DNA of 64,000 nt from Paracyclopina nana (taxonomy: Eukaryota > Arthropoda > Copepoda > Cyclopoida > Cyclopettidae). Shown here one piece after another: positions 51,158 through 61,758 of the stretch. Below the pieces are notes generated by a model. The model had not been told where the DNA came from. It saw only the letters and a list, made by a program, of their open reading frames with translations, and did not search any database. Both the position numbers and the translations under genes were made by a program. The DNA is taken from the NCBI GenBank assembly GCA_019096065.1, contig JAGUCH010000003.1, positions 5,766,001 to 5,830,000 on the forward strand, written 5' to 3'. Each line of letters opens with the position of its first letter. The stretch's first letter is position 1.

Positions 51158-52949
51158 TCAATCGTCACTAGAGTCGCTCTCTGACTTTCGGCCGCTCGAC
51201 TTCATCTTTTTCATCGACTCAAGAGCCTTTTGTCGGAGCTTCGTTTCGAGATCTTCATCGCTATCATCAGAACTTTCCTGAAAACATAAGACCATGTGGA
51301 AAATTTGCTTAAATTGCATTAGGTGTGAACCCAAATGATCTAGTAAGACAAATGGCAAAATGAAAAAACAACAACTTTTCAAATTACCTTTCGCTTTCGG
51401 GATTTTTTAGACTTCTTCGATTTCTTTGATTTCTTGGGCTTCTTCTCCTTCTTTCGCTTCTTCTTCTTCCGCTCATCATCGCTCGCTCCACTGGATTCAT
51501 CAGGCACAGTAGCTTTTTTAGTTGCCTTTATCCGCCTTTCCTCAAAGTCTGAAGACTCATCCTCACTTGAAGTAGGCTTGCGACTCTTTTTAGGTCTTTT
51601 GACTTCGTCATCGCTCGACTCAGCTCTGTCTTTCCTAGGCCTTTTGCTATCAGGACTCGAATCATCTCTACGAACGACCCTTCGCTCCTCCTTGCGATGT
51701 TTATCTGGCCTTGATCGGTCTGGGGAAGACTCCTCCGAATCACTACGATTTCTGCGAGATTTGGCCGACTTAACAGAATTTCGTCGTTCGTCGTCCGAGC
51801 TGGCCTTCTGTCGCCTTTTCCTGCTATCTTCGGCCTCGCGAAGTCGTCTTCGTTCTTCTTCAAATTCACGCTCGCGCAATTCACGTTCGCGTCGTTCTTG
51901 CTCTCGTTTTTGCCTTTCTCGTTCTCGGTCCTTTCTTTCTCGTTCCCTTCGATCTCGGTCGCGCTGTTCGCGTTCACGTCGCTCTCGATCCCGCCTTTCT
52001 CTGTTCTCCCGTTCTCTTTCCCTCTCCTTTGCGTGCCTGTCTCGAGAACTTGGCCTTTGCCTTCCTCGAGAATGCGACCTTGATCGAGACCTTTTCCCAC
52101 GCACTGGAGGAGGAGCAGCCTCATCGGACTCGGAGGAGTCCCGGTTTTTTCGATACTGACGTCTTTGCTTACTTGAACTCCTCGATCTTGACCTCTTGTC
52201 AGGCTTGTCAGTTACGGTAGTTTCAGCCTCTGGCTTGTCCACTGTGGAATCCGGCAGTATCTCCTCTTTGCGATCTCTGGAACGAGAACGCCTCTCTCGA
52301 CGATCTCTGCTCCTACGACGCTCCCTTGATCTGCTACGGTGGTTTCTCCGATGATTGTGATCACGAGAACGACTGCGAGATTTCCTACGTGGAGCAGGAG
52401 ATCTAGAACGGGAGCGAGATGATCGAATGTACAGGCCAGAATCGGCCAATTTTCGCAAGTTTGATCTAATGCGATCCTCGTCCGTGCCCTTGGTCTTCAT
52501 TTCTTCTTTCTTCTTGTCAATCAGTTCTTGAGGAATACCCGAGGCCGTTTTCTGAGCCGAATCCAACATGGTCCACATTTCACCCATGAAAATTCGCGCG
52601 TTCTTCCCGTTCAGGAAACCAGTCAAGTTGATTTGCATTTTTCTCGGGTCTGGATTCTTGTCTTCCAGCTGATTGAAGACAAACTCGACAATAACGTCGT
52701 CCTCCATGCCAAGGAGCTGGGAAATGCGCTCGCTGATCCATGGCTTGAGCACTTCCAATTTGACTTTTTTCATGTCGATTTTGCTCGACAAAGCCTCTTC
52801 GAACTTCATTTGTTTGAGCAGCTTCTTTTCTTTGTCTGAAAACCGATTATCTTGATCCGCACTTGTGCCCTGAAAATTGAGCCCAGTTAGGAGAAAATTC
52901 ACAGGTTATGCACTCAAATACTTACTCGAAAGAATCCAGCGTCGGTCAT
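51158..52949 (-). CDS. Srrm1: SRRM1-type splicing coactivator (PWI domain, SR repeats)
   Basis: Nuclear matrix splicing coactivator (SRm160). Exons are 52949-52926 (MTDAGFFR), 52869-51388 and 51277-51158; introns 56 and 110 bp; 541 aa. The PWI domain, residues about 30-130, is intact (LEVLKPWISERI, EDDVIVEFVFNQLE, MQINLTGFLNGKNARIFMGEMW) and very close to human SRRM1. The rest is RS-, RD/RE- and KS-rich. A long RERERERRDRERR charged stretch lies in the middle and the tail is acidic/Ser-rich (SESDSSDD). It is shorter than human SRRM1 (about 900 aa), mainly through fewer SR repeats. Confidence 0.93.
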
Positions 52950-53600
52950 TTCGGTTCGATATCGATGCCAGCGAAACGTTCAGCGAAGTGTTTGTTTACA
53001 GATCCAAGCTAGCCGGGAAGGTTATTCAGTTTAATAATGCTTTTAGCCGAAAATTGCTTTAAAATGCCAAAACTAGCATTATGGATCACGATCTATAAAA
53101 AAAACTCTGTGATGAGACTTGTCAGTTTTTTATAGCTCGCTAAACTGAGTAAACTCAGTTACAGAGTGAGTTTACTGAGTTATTCCAGCTAAGTCAGCCA
53201 ACATGAATCTATTTGAGTGTCTTGTCATAGGCCTTGAATTTGGACGGCGCAATCTCCAGCAATTGCAGAAATAGGCGTCGAAATTGATAGTATTGTCATA
53301 CGCCTTTTTATAGGTAAATTAAGCGATATGTCTCAGATAAAGATCAGGGGCTCCCCAAGGTACTCCCCAAAGTACCACTTCAAAAAGATCCTACACATCA
53401 CACGAAATTAATACAGGAATACAGTTGTGATTATAGAGATTTTTCGCAATTTATTTCAGTTTCGCATTGCTGTAGAAGTTGTAATGTGCAAAAGAAAGCT
53501 CACCAGTGCAGCCAAACACCAAAGTGATCTTAAAGCTATACATGATTATTTTTTGGTATTAAGAGAATCACAGAGCCCTTAAGGCGTATGAAAACAACCC
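52950..53600. other. Intergenic between SRRM1 and UNC119
   Basis: No gene. A small nested inverted repeat at 53143-53182 (ACTGAGTAAACTCAGT then GAGTTTACTGAGT) could form a hairpin. Confidence 0.4.
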
Positions 53601-54395
53601 TTATGAGGTGGAGCTAGAACTGCTTTTGCTGTTGTAGCTGTAATCCGCCTTATTGTGCATGATGAGTTTGCCATCGACAAAGTAGAACGAGTCGGACTTT
53701 GTTTCAAAGGGATTGGCCGTCATTTGCCTCACAGTTTCAGGGTCTAAAGTGGGAAAATCATAGATGTGCTCCACAGTGTTCTTGCTATTCGGAATGCAAA
53801 AGCCAAAGTCAAAATCAAACGATTTCAAAAGCTTGTTGCGAAAGTAGTGCCTTTCAATCATCCTGAACTCATTTACAGGCTGTGGTCCCACAGAAAAGTC
53901 CACGGAGGCTCCGACTTTGCGCAACCTGAAAGTGAAAAATACCAGCTTGTGCCACTCCCACAATTTTTGCTTAAGGCAAACAATTCACCTCAGAAATTCA
54001 GGCGTGAAGTGATACCGCACAAATCGGCCAGCATTAGGATCATTCGAGTCCTGGATAACATTCATGTCCATGTTGGGTGGCTTTGAAATCTCAAAGAGGA
54101 CAGTGTTGGTTTCCATGTCTCTGATCTTGAATCGAGTGAAGTCAATGCCATAGGTGTTGGCATCTTGAGAGCACAGGTAGGTATCAGTGATGTTGGTGAG
54201 TGCTAGAACATCCTCTGGCGTAACGACACCTTTGGCAATCAAGTCCTTTTCGCTGATGACGCCTGAGGTCTTCATTGGTGCATTGGCTGTTTTCAGGCTC
54301 ATTCTATACTTGCACAGTTGATTTAACACAGTTACCTTCGTTTCACAGTCATTGAAAAAGTGAATGTGAAGCTTTAATGACCCCGAGCTCAACAT
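53601..54395 (-). CDS. Unc119: UNC119 lipid-binding chaperone
   Basis: Carrier of myristoylated proteins that delivers them to cilia and membranes. Exons are 54395-53989 and 53925-53601 (63-bp intron), 243 aa, the usual length (human 240). The variable N-terminus is followed by the beta-sandwich domain: [20 protein letters not shown]-like string, [88 protein letters not shown] and ADYSYN near the end. A Ser-rich tail ends the protein. Confidence 0.96.
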
Positions 54396-56105
54396 CTACA
54401 CTTCCTATTTTCATTCTTATGGTGTTTTTATGGTGAATTAGCCAAGCACAACCTTCTAAATTAATTTTTTCTCTTCTTTTTGAGCGTAGAGGTCAAGCCC
54501 AAGCCATTCAAAATTCAATCAGAGGTGGAATACATTTTGGCTAATGCCCTAAAAGTATCCGGTCACAGTCCATAACTTAATGCAGGCGCGCTCCCAATCA
54601 ATGATAGCCACAACTCCAGGTATCCTAGATACGAAAACCAAGGCTTTCCATAGCAATGAGAAATGTTATGCTGCCACCTCCACTCAATAATAAGTATACA
54701 CACATGAAAATCAGATCTAATCTCTTAATGCTCAAGAGAGAATTATCATGCTCAGGGTAAAGCACAGCTGATGCGACTCTGATAATGAATATCTACACTG
54801 TACAAACATGTCTCAATTTTAGGCCAGGTATTGTGACCTTTTTAATGCATAGGCATTACGGAAAAGCCTTGAACATGTTAATTCAATTTTCGCGTAAAAA
54901 ATAAGGAATAGAAAAAGGCGTTTGTCGCGTAACGTAATGCATTGATATAAATATTAATTGATTTGGCCTGAATGCAAGTGAAAAATGCTCTTATTAACGC
55001 TAACAGGCAATTAACTCAATTTATTCACAGTCACTGCTAATTTTTGATAACAGGCACTTTTAGTAAGGGTAAGTTCTTAACTTAGAATAAAACGGTGACA
55101 AAGAAACACGGAAATACGTCCTGACGGAAAGTTTGTAAAAAGCATCATTTCTTCACACTTCACAACTATTATAAAAATCACACCTTGTTGTGGACAGTTC
55201 ATAATTTAACAAATAGTTCATCAAGGCTAGTTGACCCAAGTTTGCAAAAATAAATCCTACTTTGATGATTCTTGTTCAGCCATTTCCGAGTAATTCCAGT
55301 TATAAGCTTATTCCTACTTCGTCTGTCCGTGTTATTTAAATTCTAATTTCACGGAATCGCTTATAGGTGTGATTTTAATTGGATGGCGTTAAATGAGGTC
55401 ATTTCCGTATTTCCGTGTTTCTGTGCGTCCGTAGTATGAGAGGGGACCCCGAATAAAATCATGTTTCAGAAGAGAAGTACCTTTCTTCTTCCGTATAAAA
55501 ATCTAATTTTGTAGAAGGGAACATACAATGATATATCAAACTTGTGCCAAGGGACATGCAGTGTATCAAATGTTTTCAGTGTTCGCCAATTTTCACTTAT
55601 CTGATGCATTTTGATATACTGCACCCGCTCGAATTTGAAGGGCCTGTGCGCTATGAGGATTATTTGTGATCTTTGTGGAGATGGGTGGACCGATTTTTGT
55701 GAAATTTGGTAGATGGGTAGGCCTTTCAGTTTGAGTGGGGGTTTCTATTGCGCGTTTTTCAAAATTCCGCCAAATGACATACTTCCATTTTTCTCCGCTC
55801 CCAGTCAACCAAATAAGCTGAATTTTTGTGTGTGGCTCCCATTTTGATAGGGCTACAACTTTTATTAATTACTTTTGTCCAAATTCGGACACCCAATGGT
55901 ACTTGTTTATGAACGCTTTTAGTTTTTCTGCCATTACTTAGGTGTATGTGATCAAAATGCGCTCAATTTTCGGTTGCATCAATGAAGGGCAGTTATTAGT
56001 TAAATGTCAATCGGAACTGAGAAAAATGTGGAATTTGAGTGACTTTTAAGTGCTTTTTTATTTTGGATGAGAGAGTAAGACTTAGAAGGAAATGTGATAT
56101 AAAAG
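54396..56105. other. Gene-free region
   Basis: About 1.7 kb of AT-rich sequence with no convincing gene. It contains a pair of inverted 27-bp segments (described separately). Confidence 0.4.
55092..55432. repeat. Possible small inverted-repeat element
   Basis: 55092-55118 and 55406-55432 are inverted copies with about four mismatches in 27 bp, sharing a perfect GAAACACGGAAATACG core. The 341-bp unit resembles a MITE. No clear target duplication was found. Confidence 0.4.
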
Positions 56106-56109
56106 GGTC

Positions 56110-57078
56110 TCAAGACTTTTGCCCCTAGTCGTTTACCCCTGATATGTTTGCCCCAGGCCGTTTGCCCCTGTAGACGTTTGCCCCTAAGATCTTTGTCCTT
56201 AGAGACAGTCACCCCTAAGACTTTTGCCCTTTGGATTTTTGCCCCTAGACAAGTTTGCCCCAAGGATTTTTGCCCCTGAAGACACTTGCCCTTAGATGTT
56301 TGCCCCTGGATATATTTGCCCCTTGGATTTTGCCCCTTGGTTTTGCCCCTTGGTTTTTGCCCCTTGGATTTTTGCCCCTAGGGATTTTTGCCCCTTGATT
56401 TTTGCCCCTTGGATTTTTACCCCTAGGGATGTTGCCTCAGGCACTTTTGCCCCAAGTACCAGTAAAATTTTGCCCTGGGTTATTTTGCGCATGGGTAGGT
56501 TGCTACTGCACTGTTGACTCGAGTTGACAATTTGTCCAATTTGAAATTAACTTTCAAAAATTAAAAATTAATAAAACTATTACCTGTAAAAGCAGAAAAA
56601 TTTTTTGTTTTGGATAGGATCAGGTTAGGTTAGTTTAGGATTCCGGTTAAAGAAGGTTTTGTTATGTAAAATTATTATAAAATGCAAATCATCATAATAT
56701 AATGAAGTGAAAATATTGTGGGCAACCATCTTGGAGGCAAAAGTTCATGGGAAAAAGTTCAAGGTGCAAAAGTCCAAGGGGCAAAAGTCCTAGGGGCAAA
56801 AGTCTTAGGGGCAAAAGTCCTAGGGGCAAAAGTCCTAGGGGTAAAAGTCCTAGGGGCAAAAGTACAAGGGGCAAAAGTACAAGGAGAAAATATATCCAGG
56901 GGCAAACATCTAAGGGGCAAGCATCTTCAGGGGCAAAAATCCAAGGGGCAAACATGTCTAGGGGCAAATGTGTCTAAGGGAAAATGTCTTGGGGGCAAAA
57001 GTCTTTAGGGGCAAAAATCTTAGGGGCAAACATGCTAGGGGTAAATGGCTAGGGGCAAACGGCTAGGGGCAAAGTGCA
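56110..57078. repeat. Inverted pair of TTTGCCCCT minisatellite arrays
   Basis: 56110-56480 holds about 20 imperfect units of roughly 17 bp like TTTTGCCCCTAGGGA. 56717-57078 holds the reverse complement (AGGGGCAAAAGTCCT). The outer ends of the two arms match each other in variant order, so this is a large imperfect inverted repeat with about 240 bp between the arms. Translations of either arm give Gly/Lys/Ser or Leu/Pro repeat peptides, which I take as chance. Confidence 0.85.
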
Positions 57079-57082
57079 CGCA

Positions 57083-57152
57083 GCCTATAAAAGAGCTGAG
57101 TCGGATCGGTAAACTGAATTATAACACAAGGAATTTGTATTACGGTATATAA
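57083..57152 (+). repeat. Dispersed repeat copy, same as 7172-7240
   Basis: TATAAAAGAGCTGAGTCGG... GGTAAACTGAATTATAACAC... GTATATAAAA, about 85% like 7172-7240. It lies at the edge of the minisatellite pair. Confidence 0.6.
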
Positions 57153-57604
57153 AAAATTACGAGCAGTTTAGAGAGGCAAGGAGAATAGGTCGACCTAAAG
57201 GAGAACCATAAGAAATTGCACCTCTAGTCAGAGAACCAGGCATTTTTCATTGTGAGCTCACCTGGACAAGGCAGTTCTCAGCCCTTCATTTCATTGCTTC
57301 GACTAAAATCCGAAAGTAGGAATATGGCTTTTCTAGTTTCGCCCTTATCTTCTTTTGGGCAACCAGACATTTTTTCTGAAGTGTGCGTCACGCGGTCAAA
57401 TAACGGTGCGTTGAGCCGCGATTCGCAGTCAAGTAAATAAACGCTTCCCGCGCGATTAACAGTTTGCCGCGCCGCCATTCACCGTCAAGAAAACCAAACG
57501 ATTCGCTCGTCAATTCTACGTCAAGCAACATATGCGTTGTGACGATTACGATTAGTCTTCTTGATCAGGCGTTTAATCCGCCGCGATCAACGAGCTGTAC
57601 AAAT

Positions 57605-58062
57605 CAGAGACTTATATTTTAAGAGAAGTGCTGATGTAATGTAAACATTGCATGTAGTGGTCACGCACTAAATCGTTCTACTGTCTAGTGCTATTTATAG
57701 CGCAATTGGTTTAAAAAAATGCCAAAAAGACTTTAACCTTTGTTTTTAATATCTGGTAACTATGAATCGGCCGTGAATTTTTATTAAGCTTTTTACAAAC
57801 CTTGAAATTTTCAATAAGAACTTCAAAAATACTTGTAATAGAACCACTTCATTTTGATCTAATTAGAATTGAGAATTAAAGCACCATTTGGGCTCAGATG
57901 AATGCTCTTGGAGATATGACGAATCAAAAGTCTGCCCTAGCCCAGATGTAGCCAGCCAGCGCCGAGGGTTTATTATTATCTCTTATGGAGCGTGACCACT
58001 ACGTGCATAACGCACCCTATGACGTCATCACTAATGCACTTCTCTTAAAATATAAGTCTCTG
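57605..58062. mobile_element. hAT-type MITE
   Basis: Long inverted ends begin CAGAGACTTATATTTTAAGA and match for about 27 bp perfectly, then imperfectly to about 60-70 bp. The 8-bp duplication GTACAAAT flanks both sides (57597-57604 and 58063-58070). An 8-bp duplication with T at position 2 and A at position 7, together with CAGAG ends, fits the hAT superfamily. It is 458 bp with no transposase ORF, so non-autonomous. Confidence 0.85.
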
Positions 58063-58080
58063 GTACAAATAGTATATTGA

Positions 58081-58106
58081 GCAGAGACTTATATATAAGT
58101 CTCTGC
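58081..58106. repeat. Perfect 26-bp palindrome related to the MITE ends
   Basis: GCAGAGACTTATA followed by its exact reverse complement. The half-site CAGAGACTTATA is the same as the first 12 bp of the neighbouring MITE, so this may be two MITE ends left tail-to-tail. Confidence 0.7.
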
Positions 58107-58508
58107 AAGATGATCTATAATGTAAGGTGACCCCTTATCTCAGCTGTACTTCTACACTTCATCTGACTATGCTATGGAAGGGCTTCTGACGAAAAAAGTA
58201 GAGTTCTATGAATCGTGAGTTTCACAAAAAAGCTGTCAGATGATAGAAAACGCCATTTTTAAGCAATTCTTGTAGTAAAAATTCCTTGTCTGGTAAAGCT
58301 GATTAACAGGCTCCTCCCACTCGAGCACTAAAAAATTGGCGCTAAAATCTAAATTTGAATTTCCCGCTTTTTCATTGAAGTAAGCAGCATAAGCGCCACC
58401 GCACAAATGACGAAAGAACTAAAATAAGTTTAGTGAATTAGCTTGCATACTTCCGTCTAGAATAGTCATAGTGGATGGCCCTGAGTCTCTGGTATTGAGT
58501 AGAGTAGT

Positions 58509-58698
58509 GTTCTAGAAATTCCTCCGCGACTTCGTTTTACTACGTTACAGGGTAACATATAGAGGCAACAGCTGACCCCATTTGGAACAGTTCATGGGGA
58601 TTTTTACTAAGAAAAGTGTTCCAAATGAGTACAGCTGATTTTCTCTATGGGTTACCCTATAACGTAGTGCTACAAAGTCGCTGAGGAATTTCTAGAAC
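58509..58698. repeat. Long imperfect hairpin, arms about 80 bp
   Basis: 58509-58588 and 58618-58698 are inverted copies (both arms read GTTCTAGAAATTCCTC inwards), about 80% identical, with a 29-bp loop. A foldback MITE or a hairpin RNA source; no clear target duplication. Confidence 0.75.
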
Positions 58699-58864
58699 CC
58701 ATAGCTCAAAGCGAACAAAGTTTTTTTTGGTTACCTTTACTTTAAATAAGAAGGCTTTTTGCAATGATTAAACAAATGGCCCAAAAATGTTCACAATTAC
58801 TCTGCAAAGTGAAGTGTATTCTAGTTCCTTATTGAATTAGCTGACATATACTAGGCAGGTATGA

Positions 58865-61401
58865 TTACGAAACTTGCTTTGCTGCAAAAGACTTTGAAGG
58901 TGAGTAGACTTTAGTGATGCTTATGTCGCCTGTTGAGATGGTTTGCGTTTCAGCATCGACTTTGCTACTGCTAATAATGTTCTGGCTCGACGATGAACTT
59001 GACCCAAGAGCTTGGGCAGTGACATCAGTTAGAATTGCCTCCAGCTTTTCAATTCTTTCCACTCGGTCCAAAGTCCCGTCAGCCAGAATTTTATTCACCA
59101 TAGCCATGGAATCGGTCAAGGAGGTTGGCTGCGAGTTGAAGTCACTGTTGGTAGAAGTTTCAGATGTTGGAGAAAAAAGGCTGCCGGACGACAATGGCCT
59201 TTTGGCACTCCTGTAGTCACTCAGATCAGAACATATGGAATCCAGGCTGGGTAGTTCCTGATCGTTATTACCGTCCGACTCTTCATCTTCATCCGAATCA
59301 CGAGCCTTTCCTTCAAGTTTCTCAAGCTTTTTAGCCACCTTGTAGGACCCTTTCAGCCTCTCCTTATCCTCCTCAGTTAGCTCTACATGTCTGAGCAAGC
59401 GAATTTCTCGGTTGCTTAAGACTATATTTTTTCCTTGTGAAGTGGCTATTTTGAGCTTCAGCTCTGACACCTCAAAGTCAAGCTTTCGTTGCTTCTTTTT
59501 TGCTTTCACACCTTCCGAGTCGATATTTGCAAGCACCTGCTCTTCGCTGAGCTCCTCAAGAAGATTGGCGAATTCCGGTTTAATGGCACTGTAACAAAAG
59601 ATCAACCTCTAATTAGTGTGTCACCCACATTTGCTGCGAATTTAAATGGAATGGCCGGTTAAGCACTTGATATGCACTTTATTCGAACGTACCGTTTCAT
59701 TGCTAGGTAAACTTCTGGAACTAGGCACATCACATCCGAGGCAGCGTAGATGACCATTTCATTGGTGAGAGGCCGCCTCGCCCAAAACTTTGGGTCTTTT
59801 CTAAACACAGCCTTTAATGGCTCCTTGTTCGGACTCACAGAGGCTACGTACAGATCACACAGCGCATTCAGCGATTCATTTTTCACTTTGTGCACAGGTT
59901 TGCCGTTCTCCTGCATCTCAAGCACTGCGTGGGCAGCCTGAAATGCAAATAATTAGCCACGATGATAGGCGTAGCAAGGTTATGCAGGCACCTACCTGAG
60001 CATCAAAGACTCGAGAGAGTCTAACGCCACACTGCCCATGCAAGACTGCAGAGACGTTTCGACAGTCGTGAAGGACCTTGACAACATGCTCGCACTCAAG
60101 CACCTCTTGCAGTTTCCCTTCTATCCAAATCCTTGAATCTGACATTACGTCGAACAAATAGGCCTGGCCTGATATGGTGGCCATTTGCACAAGAGCTATC
60201 TCAGATTTAGATGCGTGCACACAATCCAGGGAAATCGGCTCGCCCCTACGGATAATCTCTGCCAAAATCTGCGAACTCTCCAAATGGCTCAGAACATGTC
60301 TAGTTCGTTGAAAAATTGCCATTCTCGTGGCTCCGTCGTCTATCGGCAGAGATGAGGAAGCCTTGTCGCGGTCCGAATTCTCCGCTAGAACTTTCAGCAT
60401 GACCGAATTGACTCTCTGTTTCAAGGTCTGTTGAGAGCTACCTTCTTGCACTCTTCGAGTAGGAGATGGCTGATTGTTATTTATGGCCTGTTGGGGAATA
60501 GGAATTAGGGACACAATGCCCGCACTAACGCGAAATAGATGGGAATGCATTTTCAGGAATGTGAGAAGGTCTTGTTGCCGCTTGATTGGAAGGCTTTTAC
60601 CAGGGCCAGGAATGGCCTCTAAACTAGGCATGACTTGGGTGAAAAGGTCAGAAACTGGCAGTTCGTCATCATTGGCTTCCATGTGCTCACGAATGGCAGA
60701 TAGCAATTGATTGGTAAGCTGTGGGTCAAGTTTGGGCGTGGCAGGAACTTCTTCGTTATTGGCGTCAGACACGCGTGAAGTGATGCAGCCAGCATACTTC
60801 TTCAAATAGATCACGTCGTCTTCCTCACGTACCACAAAAGTCTCGGAATGCTTGACGAGAAAGTCCCTAAACTCTCTGACGTGTTGACCCGAAACGTGCC
60901 TGACTTCCGGTGGGGCCTGGGACCGGTGACCTAACAGGGACTTGATTGGAACCTGCACGAACAAGAAACAGTGATACCTAGCCCAAAGAAACAAACTTAC
61001 TAGCTGAAAACTACCTCAGCTTGGCCATATTGCTCCAGCCTGGTGGCAAAGTATTGCACAGCTTCTTGCGCGTAGTTGCGAGAGTCATTTGACATGCACG
61101 AGGAGTGTGTCGTGATGCTCACCATGTCACCCTCGACAGTGAACAACGAGGGATACTGGTTGAGAAAGCGACGAAGCCCAGCCTGAGAGCCTCCGGCGAT
61201 TTGCCTCATCTCCTTGCTGAAACCCTTCGTGCCAAACTGACAACTCAGATCATGAAGGCTCCGTTGACTGCCGGCCTTGTCTGCAGCCATGAGCTTCTCC
61301 AAGAAGAACATGAGCGTGAGATTGCGGTTCGTCTCGTAGTCGTCGGATTCCATGACTGACAATCGCAGCTTGTTCGATACGCCTGCAGCAGGCAGTTTCA
61401 T
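58865..61401 (-). CDS. egl: Egalitarian-like 3'-5' exonuclease-domain mRNA transport adaptor
   Basis: Exons are 61401-61015, 60952-59996, 59937-59693 and 59588-58865; all joins keep frame (770 aa). In flies Egalitarian couples localised mRNAs to Bicaudal-D and dynein. The N-terminal half has repeated winged-helix-like modules (LHDLSCQFGTKGF; GQHVREFRDFLVKHSETFVV; QDLLTFLKMHSHLFRV). A DnaQ/RNase D-like exonuclease domain at about 330-530 follows (ISLDCVHASKSEIALVQMA, VKVLHDCRNVSAVLH, RVFDAQAAHAVLE, NEMVIYAASDVMCL). The first acidic residue of the catalytic set is changed (D.VHA), so activity is doubtful. The C-terminus has a charged region, a Ser-rich region and an LC8 dynein-light-chain motif (DAETQTIS). 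Shorter than fly Egl (about 1000 aa). Confidence 0.85.
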
Positions 61402-61758
61402 ACCTGAATATTGGTGCCCACTTCCGCGCTTTCGTGCATGACAGCTGACTTCAACTAGCGCACCTGGCTAAATAATTGGCTCGGCGCGCCCAGATAATCT
61501 GCTGTTACTGTACAAAAGTAAACAAACATTTTATGCAGCGCGCCACAATACTTAAGTCAGTTTTTAATCTTTCAATATTTGAGATTTTTCAATCAATGCG
61601 GCAATTTACACATATTTTTCAATACTGATGAAAATAGCATTTTTATTTTCTAAATTGAGGATAAATGCTTCCTAATTAATTGCCTTAAATTAGAAATGGG
61701 TACAAAGGTAGATGTGCGGAGTCTATATTCGATCCTTTCATATTGAATTGACTGAAAA
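61402..61758. promoter_or_regulatory. Divergent upstream region of egl and AP-4 epsilon
   Basis: 357-bp gap between two divergent start codons; the AP-4 side is AT-rich. No specific factor site recognised. Confidence 0.4.

Noticed and set aside
51434-52159. 241-aa plus ORF opposite SRRM1
   Set aside because: Shadow of the RS/RE repeats on the other strand.
55593-55808. 71-aa minus ORF in gene-free DNA
   Set aside because: Short, no recognisable domain, no splice or promoter support.
56292-57008. Repeat proteins (KGKSPRGKS, LLPLGLLPLG types) in the minisatellites
   Set aside because: Any frame through the roughly 17-bp units gives repeats; no start context or conserved feature supports coding.
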